Source of the DNA: Acidobacteriota bacterium
GTDB lineage: Bacteria; Acidobacteriota; Terriglobia; Bryobacterales; Bryobacteraceae
Direction of reading: 5' to 3'
NCBI GenBank assembly: GCA_016185425.1
Contig: JACPNQ010000043.1
Location: 62,001-126,000 of the forward strand
DNA: 64,000 bases
Positions 15,842-23,842 of the stretch are shown piece after piece (position 1 is the stretch's first letter; each line of letters opens with the position of its first letter). Both the position numbers and the translations under genes were made by a program. The notes beneath the pieces are model-generated. The model saw nothing but the letters and a program-made list of their open reading frames with translations, made no database searches and was not told the DNA's origin.

Positions 15842-17287
15842 ATGGCATACAGCGATTTGCGCGACTTCATCGCCGCCCTCGAAAAAGCCGGCGAGCTCAA
15901 GCGCGTCCCCTTTGAAGTCGATCCGGTTCTGGAAATCACCGAGTTCGCCGACCGTTCCGTCAAGAACAACGGCCCGGCGCTGCTGTTCGAGAAGCCCAAA
16001 GGGTCCAACATCCCTGTTCTCATCAATGCCTTTGCCAGCCAGCGGCGCATGGAGATTGCGCTCCAGGTGGACATGTTTCAGGAGATCGCCGACCGCATCA
16101 CCGACTACCTCCAAATGCAGATGCCGCAAGGACTGATGGGCAAGCTGTCGATGCTGCCCAAGCTTGCCGAGATGGGGACCTTCTTTCCGAAAAAGGTGTC
16201 GAGCGGGCCCTGCAAGGAGGTCATTCAGAAGGACGGTTTCAATCTGAAGGAACTGCCTGTGCTCACCTGCTGGCCGCAGGACGGCGGACCGTTCATCACC
16301 CTGCCGATGGTCTTTACAAAGAACCCGGAATCCGGCAAGCGCAATTGCGGTATGTATCGCATGCAGATCTATGATGAGCGCACCACCGGCATGCACTGGC
16401 AGACCCACAAACAGGGCGCCGAACACTATCGCCGACGCTTCAAGGCCGGCGAAAAGCGGATGGATGTGGCGGTAGCCATCGGCGCCGATCCCGCCGTGAT
16501 GTACTCGGCTATTCTCCCGTTGCCCCCCGATCTCGACGAAATGATGATCGCCGGCTTCTTGCGCAGAAAGCCGGTCGAAATGGTCCAATGCGAAACCTCT
16601 GAAATTGAGGTGCCGGCCAATGCCGAGATCGTGCTGGAAGGTTACGTCGAGCTCGGCGAGCTGCGCACCGAGGGACCGTTCGGCGATCACACCGGTTTTT
16701 ACTCGCTCGAGGACGACTACCCCGTCTTCCATGTCACCTGCGTAACACGCCGAAAGAACCCGATCTATGCGACCACCATCGTCGGCCCCCCGCCGATGGA
16801 GGACTACTTCATGGGCAAGGCGATCGAACGTATGTTCCTCCCGCTCATGCGCATGCAGATCCCCGAAATCCGCGATATGTGCATGCCGGCCGAGGGCATC
16901 TTTCACAACCTCATGCTCGTCTCCATTCGCAAGAGCTATCCGATGCAGGCGCGTAAGGTCATGCACGCCATCTGGGGGCTCGGCCAGGCCATGTTCACCA
17001 AATGCATCGTCGTCGTCGACGAAGATGTGAACGTGCAGAACTACAGCGAGGTCGCCTGGAAGGCGCTGAACAACATCGACCCGCAGCGCGACATCGAGTT
17101 CGCCATGGGTCCCATCGATTCGCTCGATCATTCCAGCCGCATGGCGAACTGGGGTTCGAAGTTCGGCATCGACGCAACGAAGAAGTGGAAAGAGGAAGGC
17201 TTCACACGTCCCTGGCCGGACGTGATCACGATGCCGGCCGATGTGAAGAAGCGCGTCGAGGCGATGTGGAAGAAGGCTGGCCTGTAG
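15842..17287 (+). CDS. ubiD: UbiD family (prenylated-FMN) decarboxylase
   Basis: 481 residues, full length for UbiD-type decarboxylases, which use prenylated FMN and Mn to decarboxylate aromatic or unsaturated acids. The family core is clear: 'CWPQDGGPFITLPMVFTKNP', 'GMYRMQIYDERTTGMHWQ', 'EIVLEGYVELGELRTEGPFGD' and 'DVDEDVNVQN'-type sequence near residue 395. This could be the ubiquinone/menaquinone-pathway enzyme or a decarboxylase for another aromatic acid; sequence alone does not separate these. No ubiX gene is visible in the window. The start is 11 bases from the divergent fabG start with no clear Shine-Dalgarno. Its stop overlaps the gltS-like GTG. Confidence 0.92.
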   Translation: MAYSDLRDFIAALEKAGELKRVPFEVDPVLEITEFADRSVKNNGPALLFEKPKGSNIPVLINAFASQRRMEIALQVDMFQEIADRITDYLQMQMPQGLMGKLSMLPKLAEMGTFFPKKVSSGPCKEVIQKDGFNLKELPVLTCWPQDGGPFITLPMVFTKNPESGKRNCGMYRMQIYDERTTGMHWQTHKQGAEHYRRRFKAGEKRMDVAVAIGADPAVMYSAILPLPPDLDEMMIAGFLRRKPVEMVQCETSEIEVPANAEIVLEGYVELGELRTEGPFGDHTGFYSLEDDYPVFHVTCVTRRKNPIYATTIVGPPPMEDYFMGKAIERMFLPLMRMQIPEIRDMCMPAEGIFHNLMLVSIRKSYPMQARKVMHAIWGLGQAMFTKCIVVVDEDVNVQNYSEVAWKALNNIDPQRDIEFAMGPIDSLDHSSRMANWGSKFGIDATKKWKEEGFTRPWPDVITMPADVKKRVEAMWKKAGL

Positions 17288-18456
17288 TGTGGAAGGCCAA
17301 TGCGCCCGAGACTCTGGCGCTCGCCGCCGGCGGGCTCTGGTTGGCCCGGGCGGCGCACGGCCGCGTTGGCGCATTGAACCGTTGGAACATTCCCCAACCG
17401 GTTACCGGCGGGCTGCTTCTGGCCGCCGCCGTTGCGGCCGCGCGATCGGCCGGGTTTGAGTGCGAGTTCGACACCGCGCTGCGCGATCTGTTCACGCTGG
17501 TGTTCTTTACGGCGATAGGTCTCCGCGCCAGCGTCGAGCTGCTGCGGCGGGACAGTGCAACGGTGCTGATCTGTCTGGCCCTCGCGCTGGCCGGAGCGGA
17601 ATTACAGAACGGCATCGGCATCGCCGGCGCGAAGCTTCTGGGATTGAATCCGCTGCTGGGGATCGTGGCCGGCGCGACAACGCTCGCGGGCGGTCCGGCA
17701 ACGGCGCTTGCGTTTGGCAAGACCTTTGAGGAGATGGGCGTCGCCGATGCGCAGACCGTGGGTCTGGCATCGGCGGTTTTCGGAATACTTGCGGCGGGGC
17801 TACTCGGCGGGGCTGTGGGCGGGTGGCTCATTCGGCGGCATGGGCTCATAGCCAGGGCGGGGACAGAGTCGGAGAGCTGGGAAACGCAGCGCGGCGAGTG
17901 GGTGTATTCGTTAGCCGCCATTGCGCTATCGATGGGTGCGGGTTCGCTGATCAGCCGGTGTATTGCGGCGGCGGGTGTCACACTGCCGGGCTATATTGGG
18001 GCGATGATCGTAGCCGCTGTCGTACGGTGGATCGACGATCGCGGCGCGCGGAGGCTGGATGAAGGGGTGCTCGAACGCTCCGGCACTCTCAGTCTGGGTC
18101 TGTTCATCGTCATGGCGCTGATCACGTTGAAGCTGTGGGTGTTAGCGGCGCTCGCGCTTCCTCTCCTGCTGATTCTGACCGTGCAGGTGGTGGTGACGAC
18201 ACTCTTCGCCGTGTTCATCGCCTATCGTTGGCTGGGCCGGGATTACGAGGGCGCGGTCACGGCGGCGGGTTGGACGGGATTCATGCTCGGGACGACCGCG
18301 AACGCAGTAGCGTGCATGGCCGTATTGGAGTCCACCCACGGCCCCGCGCCCCGCGCCAGACTGGCAATTCCAGTGGTCGGCGCCTTCCTCATCGACTTCA
18401 CCAACTCCTTCGTCATCCTCTCCGGAGCAGACTTCGTCCGGCGGTATTTGTTATAA
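17287..18456 (+). CDS. gltS: Sodium/glutamate symporter GltS family
   Basis: About 389 residues, polytopic (ten or so helices), matching GltS: 'NIPQPVTGGLLLAAAVAAA', 'LRDLFTLVFFTAIGLRASVE', 'LLGLNPLLGIVAGATTLAGG', 'SLGLFIVMALITLKLWVLAA' and 'IPVVGAFLIDFTNSFVI'. GltS imports glutamate with sodium. The N-terminus is poorly conserved, so specificity could differ. The GTG start at 17287 shares a base with the ubiD stop (TAGTG), so the two genes are translationally coupled. The 'GG' signature usually read GGHGT in E. coli is GGPATA here. Confidence 0.87.
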   Translation: MWKANAPETLALAAGGLWLARAAHGRVGALNRWNIPQPVTGGLLLAAAVAAARSAGFECEFDTALRDLFTLVFFTAIGLRASVELLRRDSATVLICLALALAGAELQNGIGIAGAKLLGLNPLLGIVAGATTLAGGPATALAFGKTFEEMGVADAQTVGLASAVFGILAAGLLGGAVGGWLIRRHGLIARAGTESESWETQRGEWVYSLAAIALSMGAGSLISRCIAAAGVTLPGYIGAMIVAAVVRWIDDRGARRLDEGVLERSGTLSLGLFIVMALITLKLWVLAALALPLLLILTVQVVVTTLFAVFIAYRWLGRDYEGAVTAAGWTGFMLGTTANAVACMAVLESTHGPAPRARLAIPVVGAFLIDFTNSFVILSGADFVRRYLL

Positions 18457-18457
18457 T
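18452..18457 (+). promoter_or_regulatory. -10 box upstream of tRNA-His
   Basis: A perfect TATAAT overlapping the end of the gltS-like gene, 18 bases before the first base of tRNA-His. No matching -35 is visible. Placement is right for the tRNA's own promoter. Confidence 0.42.
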
Positions 18458-18475
18458 CGCAACGTAGCCAACTGT

Positions 18476-18552
18476 GGTGCCTATAGCTCAGTTGGTAGAG
18501 CGCCGGATTGTGGTTCCGGATGTCACGGGTTCAAGCCCCGTTAGGCACCCCA
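18476..18552 (+). tRNA. tRNA-His (GTG)
   Basis: A 77-base cloverleaf with the histidine-specific extra G-1 (18476) opposite C73 (18549). The acceptor stem is GTGCCTA/TAGGCAC. The anticodon stem CCGGA/TCCGG encloses loop TTGTGGT, giving anticodon GTG. The T-arm has GGGTTCAAGCCCC and the CCA end is encoded. The gene directly follows gltS. The bases after CCA resemble those after tRNA-Val. Confidence 0.95.
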
Positions 18553-18565
18553 TATAAATCAATAA

Positions 18566-18907
18566 CTTAGACGAAATCCGTCGGAAAATTCTGCAATTTT
18601 CTGCACTCCGGCCAGAGGTAAGACGGTTACCGGAGTCTGGGAGGCATGTGCAGTTCTAAGATCGTGGGACCTAAAGGTTTTCAAGAGTACAAACGGAGAC
18701 CCTTGGACAGAAGTCGCCGTGGGAGCTTGGTTTGAAAGCGAAGGCGCGGCGCGCATCTCTGAAGGGGAATGTCCTTTCCAGGTGCTTCAGGACTTTGTCA
18801 AAACCCATCGAAACCTTGGCCTCGACACTGTTGGAGGCGAGCATGATGTCTCAATACCGGAAGGCAGCTTCCGTGTTGTATACACTCGACGCGAGTTGAA
18901 CAATTAG
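18566..18907 (+). pseudogene. Truncated reading frame beside tRNA-His
   Basis: One frame stays open from just after a stop at 18563-18565 to a TAG at 18905-18907, 113 codons. It reads like real protein, for example 'DLKVFKSTNGDPWTEVAVG' and 'SFRVVYTRRELNN'. The only ordinary start codon is a GTG at 18719, yet protein-like sequence extends about 30 codons upstream of it. This suggests a gene whose 5' end was lost at the tRNA boundary. I recognise no family. If GTG 18719 is used, a 62-residue acidic protein would be made. The remaining bases up to 19028 hold nothing I can support. Confidence 0.35.
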
Positions 18908-19028
18908 CGTCCTTCAGTAATGCCAGGTCCGGGAGACTGGCCCCTGCACCGCGTTCCATCAGAGCGCCCGCCGCGTGCCGGAACGTCGGCTGCATGGCGG
19001 AGCGTTTTCGATTCTCTCTGTCGTCGTA

Positions 19029-19211
19029 TTAGCCGACGCTACCTGTGTGGATAATGGCTGTACAGAAAAGCGTGACGAGCAATATGATGCCGCCGAGAAT
19101 GAGTCTCTTTTTTAGAAGCTCATTCTCCGAGTTTGTCGGACGGTCTTCGATGGAGATTTTAGGAAGTTCTTCCTGGGCGGTCTGCATTTCGGCCATGGTT
19201 CGAGTTTGCAT
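19029..19211 (-). CDS. Small single-pass membrane protein, unknown function
   Basis: 60 residues: a polar acidic N-terminal half ('AQEELPKISIEDRPTNSENE') and a membrane helix near the C-terminus ('LILGGIILLVTLFCTAIIH') preceded by 'LLKKR'. The positive residues before the helix predict an N-in, tail-anchored topology. GGAGGAG seven bases before the ATG at 19211 is the best ribosome site in this stretch, so I believe it is translated. No family is recognised. Its neighbours are a broken frame on one side and a beta flower protein on the other. Confidence 0.58.
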   Translation of the reverse strand: MQTRTMAEMQTAQEELPKISIEDRPTNSENELLKKRLILGGIILLVTLFCTAIIHTGSVG

Positions 19212-19256
19212 CCCGCGCTCCTCCGACTCACTACTCGAAACGCCTGAGTGCCAGTA

Positions 19257-19317
19257 CTATTTCTACCGGGGTACTGTGTCCGCATCTGGGTCGGTTTCCG
19301 ACGCCAAGTAGAAATAG
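19257..19317. repeat. Perfect 10-bp inverted repeat
   Basis: CTATTTCTAC (19257-19266) and GTAGAAATAG (19308-19317) are exact reverse complements separated by 41 bases. They lie in a gene-poor stretch (19212-19529), upstream of the minus-strand small membrane gene. They could be an operator pair, a hairpin, or the footprint of a lost element. No transposase is present nearby. Confidence 0.5.
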
Positions 19318-19483
19318 GCCCCAGCGCCGCGGTCCTTCGCAGCGCCAACGAGGGGCCCGGGGGAACTGTGGAGAAACCCAGAAAAGTCGCCGGGAATGCG
19401 CCAACGGACCGGCGAGCTCACTCTACAGGTATCACTGCCAGGCGATCCTTTGCTACCCCAAGAACAGTCCGCCAGCACCACCC

Positions 19484-19511
19484 TTGACTTGTTAGCGGCT
19501 TTTGTTATGCT
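19484..19511 (+). promoter_or_regulatory. Sigma-70-like promoter for the beta flower gene
   Basis: TTGACT (5 of 6) at 19484-19489 and TATGCT (4 of 6) at 19506-19511 with a 16-base spacer. A start near 19518 would give a very short leader before the TTG at 19530, with GAGGT at 19520-19524 as ribosome site. Confidence 0.5.
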
Positions 19512-19529
19512 TCCCCACAGAGGTGGCAG

Positions 19530-19883
19530 TTGAGGTCGATTCATGATCGTCAAGGAGCTGTCGTCGCGTGGATGCACGAAGGCGACATCTATGACCTCCA
19601 CGGCCGGCACGCCGGCTTCCTCACCAGGCAAGGCTTGTATAGCCACGCAGGCCAACACATTGGAGTTTTCCAAGACGGTCTGTTCAGAACGCACGAAGGG
19701 CATGCAATTGCGTTTACGCCGGATGCGCAAGGAGGACCCAATCGGCCGATTACGGCGATTGCTCCGTTTGCACCGGCACGAGGTATTCCTCCCACTCGAC
19801 CCCTGTTCAACCTCCCACCTATACCCGCTATCCCATCATTGATGTGGTCCGACACCGCCTGGGAGAACTTCCTGACAAGCTAG
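19530..19883 (+). CDS. 4-fold beta flower domain protein
   Basis: 117 residues. The first 75 contain four short repeats, 'GAVVAWMHEGDIYDLHGRHA', 'GFLTRQGLYSHAGQHIG', 'VFQDGLFRTHEGHAIAFT', the pattern of the 4-fold beta flower fold. A proline-rich linker follows and the end is 'LMWSDTAWENFL'. This linker plus final W-x-x-x-x-x-F/W motif is common to the family, whose function is not established. No signal peptide is seen, so it is probably cytoplasmic. I take the TTG at 19530 as start because the domain begins at once. An ATG at 19543 is out of frame. A decent promoter precedes it. Confidence 0.72.
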   Translation: MRSIHDRQGAVVAWMHEGDIYDLHGRHAGFLTRQGLYSHAGQHIGVFQDGLFRTHEGHAIAFTPDAQGGPNRPITAIAPFAPARGIPPTRPLFNLPPIPAIPSLMWSDTAWENFLTS

Positions 19884-19905
19884 ACCGAACTGGCGCAGAT
19901 CCCTC

Positions 19906-21756
19906 TCACTCCACCAAAACCACCACCCCATTCGCCTTCACTCCGCCCGACACACACTCCACCGTCACCAACCCGCGCCCCGCCAAACCCGCGGGCAGCA
20001 ACACATTCACCTGGTCCAACCCCGCTAACCCTCCCTGCGGGCCGGCGTAACTTACCTCCGCCGCCAATCCCCCCGCCGTACACACCGTCGAACCTGTTCG
20101 CGAAAACCCCGTTCCGTACAAACTCAAATAAACCGGCCCCTGCCGCACATTGATCGGCACCCCAAGGCAAATAATCTGTGTGCATCGCGTCACGGCCACC
20201 GCCTGCTGCGAGCCGTCCGCCAGTATCCGCACGGCGTTCGCCGCCGCAATCGCCTGCGTCCCATGCGTGAAGAGTCCCGGCGCCGACGCGGCCAACGCGA
20301 CCACCGACGCCGTTGGCACATACGGCGAACCAACCCGTTCCACCGTCACAAACGCCGTTGATCCGTCCGCCACACCCGTCACCTCCCCGGGAAGCAGATA
20401 GTTGATCTGGCCCGGCGCCACAAACCCAATCGGAGCCAGTACGTCTGCCACCACCGAATTCGAAATTGCACTGCGGTACGTGACATGCACTCGCACACCG
20501 CCAAGGGTAGTGGGCCATGGCCCGCTCACGGCCCCCGCGATATCCGTTGCCAGGTTCACCCCGAACGCGCTCACCAGCGAGCCTACAGTCACTGGCCCGC
20601 GACCCGTAGCCGCCGAGACGCCCGCTATCACCAATCCATCGCCCGCTCCGTTATTCACCAGTACCGGCACGGCGTACCCTATGCCCACGGTCCCGCTGGT
20701 GAAGCGGGCGGCGGCGGCCACATCCGGTCTCCGGTCGCCGTTAAAATCGGCCGCCAGAAAAGCCATGTACTCGGGTCCGCACAGCAACCGTTGATCCGTG
20801 CTCGAAAGGCAAACGCTCCCGGTAACACCAAACGTCGAAGGAATGCCGAACGATCCGTCGCCGCGCCCCGGCAGGACGGTATTTCGCGCCAACAAGTCCA
20901 TCCGCCCGTCGCCGTTAAAATCCGCCACCGCGGACAAGTCACCCACAACCCCTGGCGTAACCACGGCGCTCAAGAACGTCCCCTCTCCCTTCGCCGCTAG
21001 CACCGCGACGCCGGAATCCCCGCCCAACACAAGGTCCGGAATCCCATCGCCAGTGAAATCCGCCGCCAGCGCGAATTTTGGCGCGAATGGCGCTGCAAAA
21101 GCGGGCAGTGTTCGAAACGTTCCATCGCCGTTGCTCAACGTCACGATCACGTCCCCGCCCGAGACTGCCGCGATATCCGGGCGCCCGTCCCGATTGAAAT
21201 CCGCAACCGCGCTTCCGGCCCCGCCAAACGCCTGCCGCACCGTAAAGGTCCCGTCTCCTTTTGCCAGGAGAGCAAACCGTCCCGCCACCAGATCCGTCAG
21301 ACCGTCCCCATTCAATTCAACCGCAATCATCCGCGTAGAAATTACCTCTTCCAGCGGGGTAAAAACGGGCGGTCGTAGCGTTCCGTCGCCATTACCGAAA
21401 AACACGGCCACGCGCGTGCCACTCGACAGCGATGCCACATCCAGCCGCCCGTCGCCGTTGAAGTCCCCGGCAACAGCCTGCTCCAGCGCCTCTGCGAGAA
21501 GAGAAGTCGCCGGCGCATCCCGAAATGTTCCGTCGCCATTGCCAAATGAAATCAGCGGTGCGGTGAATCCGGAGCGGTTGGCGGGAATGTCCACCAAATC
21601 CAGCTTCCCATCGCCGTTAAAATCCCCTGCTGCTAAACCTGCGTTCCGCAACGGCCCAACAGTGCCTCGCCCGAAGACACGCACCGGCGCGAGGAACGAT
21701 ACCGGCTGGCACCACGCGCCAACTGCCAGCAGCGTACACGCAATCGGAAACTTCAT
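19906..21756 (-). CDS. Secreted FG-GAP/VCBS repeat protein with Solibacter-type C-terminal domain
   Basis: 616 residues with signal peptide ('FPIACTLLAVGAWCQP'). Residues 25-365 hold about nine FG-GAP/VCBS units, such as 'AGDFNGDGKLDLVDI', 'AVELNGDGLTDLVAG', 'VADFNRDGRPDIAAV' and 'AADFTGDGIPDLVLG'. They form a calcium-binding propeller. The C-terminal 230 residues ('SLVSAFGVNLA', 'APGQINYLLP', 'YLSLYGTGFS', 'LDQVNVLLPAGLAG') match the TIGR03437-type region known mainly from Solibacter-like Acidobacteriota. It is an adhesin-like surface or secreted protein of unknown ligand. Its ATG overlaps the amidohydrolase stop by 4 bases. Confidence 0.86.
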   Translation of the reverse strand: MKFPIACTLLAVGAWCQPVSFLAPVRVFGRGTVGPLRNAGLAAGDFNGDGKLDLVDIPANRSGFTAPLISFGNGDGTFRDAPATSLLAEALEQAVAGDFNGDGRLDVASLSSGTRVAVFFGNGDGTLRPPVFTPLEEVISTRMIAVELNGDGLTDLVAGRFALLAKGDGTFTVRQAFGGAGSAVADFNRDGRPDIAAVSGGDVIVTLSNGDGTFRTLPAFAAPFAPKFALAADFTGDGIPDLVLGGDSGVAVLAAKGEGTFLSAVVTPGVVGDLSAVADFNGDGRMDLLARNTVLPGRGDGSFGIPSTFGVTGSVCLSSTDQRLLCGPEYMAFLAADFNGDRRPDVAAAARFTSGTVGIGYAVPVLVNNGAGDGLVIAGVSAATGRGPVTVGSLVSAFGVNLATDIAGAVSGPWPTTLGGVRVHVTYRSAISNSVVADVLAPIGFVAPGQINYLLPGEVTGVADGSTAFVTVERVGSPYVPTASVVALAASAPGLFTHGTQAIAAANAVRILADGSQQAVAVTRCTQIICLGVPINVRQGPVYLSLYGTGFSRTGSTVCTAGGLAAEVSYAGPQGGLAGLDQVNVLLPAGLAGRGLVTVECVSGGVKANGVVVLVE

Positions 21757-22646
21757 ACTTTCAACTTCAGTACGCGGACTCCGTTATCCCAAAAAATCTT
21801 CCGCGTCACCGACGGATGCGGGCTCAGCCGCTTAATCGTTTCGATTTGCTTGCTCCCGCTGCATCGCTCTCCCTCGCCGTACGGATCGCTGCAATCGCTC
21901 CCGTAGATCAGCTTATTCTGGTGCCGCTCTAAAAACCCGCGCGCATGGTCTTCGTCGCGCAGCAGCGCGTTTAACCCGGACCCCGCCGACATATCCCCGT
22001 ACATATTCGGATAGTCCCGCAAATACTGATCGGTAATCCCGCCCGGCGAGACGCGCGTCTTCGGATACAACACCTCTTGCTGCAGCTCTTTGTCGATATT
22101 CCCCCACCACGTCTGCGCATGGCCGATAAAATCCACCGTGGGGTACTTCTCCAGAATTCGGTAGAACCGCTGGAATCCGATGTTGTACGTATTGTGCTCA
22201 AAGTGCAGCAGCACGGGCACTTTGTACTCGCGCGCAATCTGCGCAATCAAATGAACGTGCGGCGAGTCGGCGTCCACCGGAAACTTCTGCTCGCCGATTC
22301 CGATTGCCCCCAGCTTCAGGTACTTCTCGATCTCCGCCCGCGTATGGTCCGGACTCGGCCCTTCATTCGCGAAGAACACAAATTTCTGCGGATACTTCTT
22401 CACCAGGTTGTAGCAGATGTCGTTCCGCCCGGCACCCGCTGCGAGTCCGTACCGTGCGCCCGCCGGCAGCAGCACCGTCTTAAAGATCCCCATCTTCTCC
22501 TGGTGCGCGATCATCTGCTCATCGGTCCTCCCCGAATACGGAGAGTGCTGGTGCAGGTCGAGTATCTTTTCCGCCGGTGCCTGAGCGGCGGCTGCTGCTG
22601 TTGCTCCAACCATCAAAACCTGGCGGCGAGTCATGTCCGTGGGCAT
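21753..22646 (-). CDS. Amidohydrolase family 2 (TIM-barrel) protein with Tat-like leader
   Basis: 297 residues. The leader 'MTRRQVLMVGATAAAAAQ' is twin-arginine-like. The mature part is a PF04909-type TIM barrel: 'ILDLHQHSPYSG' provides the HxH-like first metal site, 'KLGAIGIGEQKF', 'VPVLLHFEHNTYN', 'TVDFIGHAQTWW' (His near residue 180) and 'NKLIYGSDCSDPYG' (terminal Asp). This family holds metal-dependent hydrolases and decarboxylases. The substrate cannot be read. It is cotranscribed with the FG-GAP protein (ATGA overlap) and divergent from the DUF1624-like gene 32 bases away. Confidence 0.82.
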   Translation of the reverse strand: MPTDMTRRQVLMVGATAAAAAQAPAEKILDLHQHSPYSGRTDEQMIAHQEKMGIFKTVLLPAGARYGLAAGAGRNDICYNLVKKYPQKFVFFANEGPSPDHTRAEIEKYLKLGAIGIGEQKFPVDADSPHVHLIAQIAREYKVPVLLHFEHNTYNIGFQRFYRILEKYPTVDFIGHAQTWWGNIDKELQQEVLYPKTRVSPGGITDQYLRDYPNMYGDMSAGSGLNALLRDEDHARGFLERHQNKLIYGSDCSDPYGEGERCSGSKQIETIKRLSPHPSVTRKIFWDNGVRVLKLKV

Positions 22647-22678
22647 CAGAAATACGATACCGTGAGTAAAGGTCTAAC

Positions 22679-23842
22679 GTGAGCAGTCCCGTAGAGACAT
22701 TGCCGTCCGCATCCGAAAAGCACTCGGCCCGTCCTTCGACAGCGGAACGCCTGGCCTTCATTGATTGGACCCGCGGCGCGGCCACTCTGGTCATGCTCCA
22801 GGGTCACGTTTGGGAAAGCTTCACGCATAAGGACCTCCGTGACACCGGCGTCTACATGATGTCCCAGTTCCCCGGGGGCGTCGCGCCGGCAGTTTTCCTG
22901 TTCCTTGCCGGTGTCACGCTCGCGTTCCTCATCGACAGCCGCGGCCAGAGGGGCGCCGGTCCCGGTGGCAGGTTTCTTGCCGCCATGCGGCGCGCCGGTT
23001 ATCTCGGCGGACTCGCGCTTCTGTTTCGCCTGCAGATGTGGGCTTTCTATTGGCCCAACTCTCCGTGGAAGGATCTCCTGCGCGTCGACATTCTCAACTG
23101 CATGGCCGCCGCCTGCGTCATGCTTGCGCCCGTCGCCGCGTTTGGCCGCCTCGGCCGCATTCGCGGCGCGATGATCGTCTCCGGTCTCATCGCCTTCGGC
23201 GCGCCCTTCGTGAGTGACTGGAAGGCCGACGCGCCCGAAAGCCTCCTCCGCATGTATCTCGCTCCGGACTATGGCGCATTCGCCCTTTTTCCGTGGGGTA
23301 CCTTCGTCGCCTTCGGCATGGCCTGTGGCACCGTATTCCGATGCGTCAGCGAGGAGGGCAGGGAAGACCTCATGCAGTGGGCCGGCTGGGCCGGATTCGC
23401 GCTCGCCTTCGCCGGCCAGTATGTTTCCAATCTCCCTTACAACATCTACGCCCATGCCGAATTCTGGCTCGATAGCCCCTGCCTGACCCTCATCAAGCTG
23501 GGCGTCATCCTCATGGTCGCGGCCTTCGCCTACTTCTGGAATCAGTGGATTCCGCGCATCCGCACTGGCGCTGGCTTTGGCCCCCGATTCAGCATCCCTC
23601 GCCAACTCGGCCAGACCTCGCTCTTCATCTACTGGGTCCACATCGAACTCGTCTATGGGCGCTGGGCCGAACCCTTTAAAGGCAAAACGCCGCTCTTCGA
23701 AACCGGCGTCCTGGCCATCTCCGTTATCGCCCTCATGCTCGCCCTGTCCGTTGGCAAGGCAAAGCTCGTCGCCAGCAAGTGGTACCTTGACCGCCGCGCT
23801 CAGCTCCTGGGCCGCCTACCCTGGTTGACGCGCACGGCGTGA
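22679..23842 (+). CDS. Multipass membrane acyltransferase, DUF1624/HGSNAT-like
   Basis: 387 residues and about nine membrane helices. The N-terminal 'RLAFIDWTRGAATLVMLQGH' is the D-x-x-R-G...H signature shared by DUF1624 proteins and the catalytic domain of heparan-alpha-glucosaminide N-acetyltransferase. 'GGVAPAVFLFLAGVTLAFLI' and 'LGQTSLFIYWVHIELVYG' also fit. Such proteins are thought to carry acyl groups across the membrane to sugars. The GTG at 22679 is taken as start. Its last 43 bases overlap the convergent glycosyltransferase gene. Confidence 0.8.
   Translation: MSSPVETLPSASEKHSARPSTAERLAFIDWTRGAATLVMLQGHVWESFTHKDLRDTGVYMMSQFPGGVAPAVFLFLAGVTLAFLIDSRGQRGAGPGGRFLAAMRRAGYLGGLALLFRLQMWAFYWPNSPWKDLLRVDILNCMAAACVMLAPVAAFGRLGRIRGAMIVSGLIAFGAPFVSDWKADAPESLLRMYLAPDYGAFALFPWGTFVAFGMACGTVFRCVSEEGREDLMQWAGWAGFALAFAGQYVSNLPYNIYAHAEFWLDSPCLTLIKLGVILMVAAFAYFWNQWIPRIRTGAGFGPRFSIPRQLGQTSLFIYWVHIELVYGRWAEPFKGKTPLFETGVLAISVIALMLALSVGKAKLVASKWYLDRRAQLLGRLPWLTRTA

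Noticed and set aside
15827..17374. Minus-strand frame of 515 codons opposite ubiD
   Set aside because: It mirrors a well-conserved UbiD coding region and reads His/Arg-rich without motifs.
19263..19544. Minus-strand frame of 93 codons upstream of the small membrane protein
   Set aside because: It covers the promoter and inverted repeat, has no ribosome site and no protein-like pattern.
20680..21620. Many short near-repeats in the FG-GAP gene, checked as a possible CRISPR or satellite
   Set aside because: Spacing and sequence vary and follow the D-x-N-G-D-G protein repeat, so it is coding repetition.
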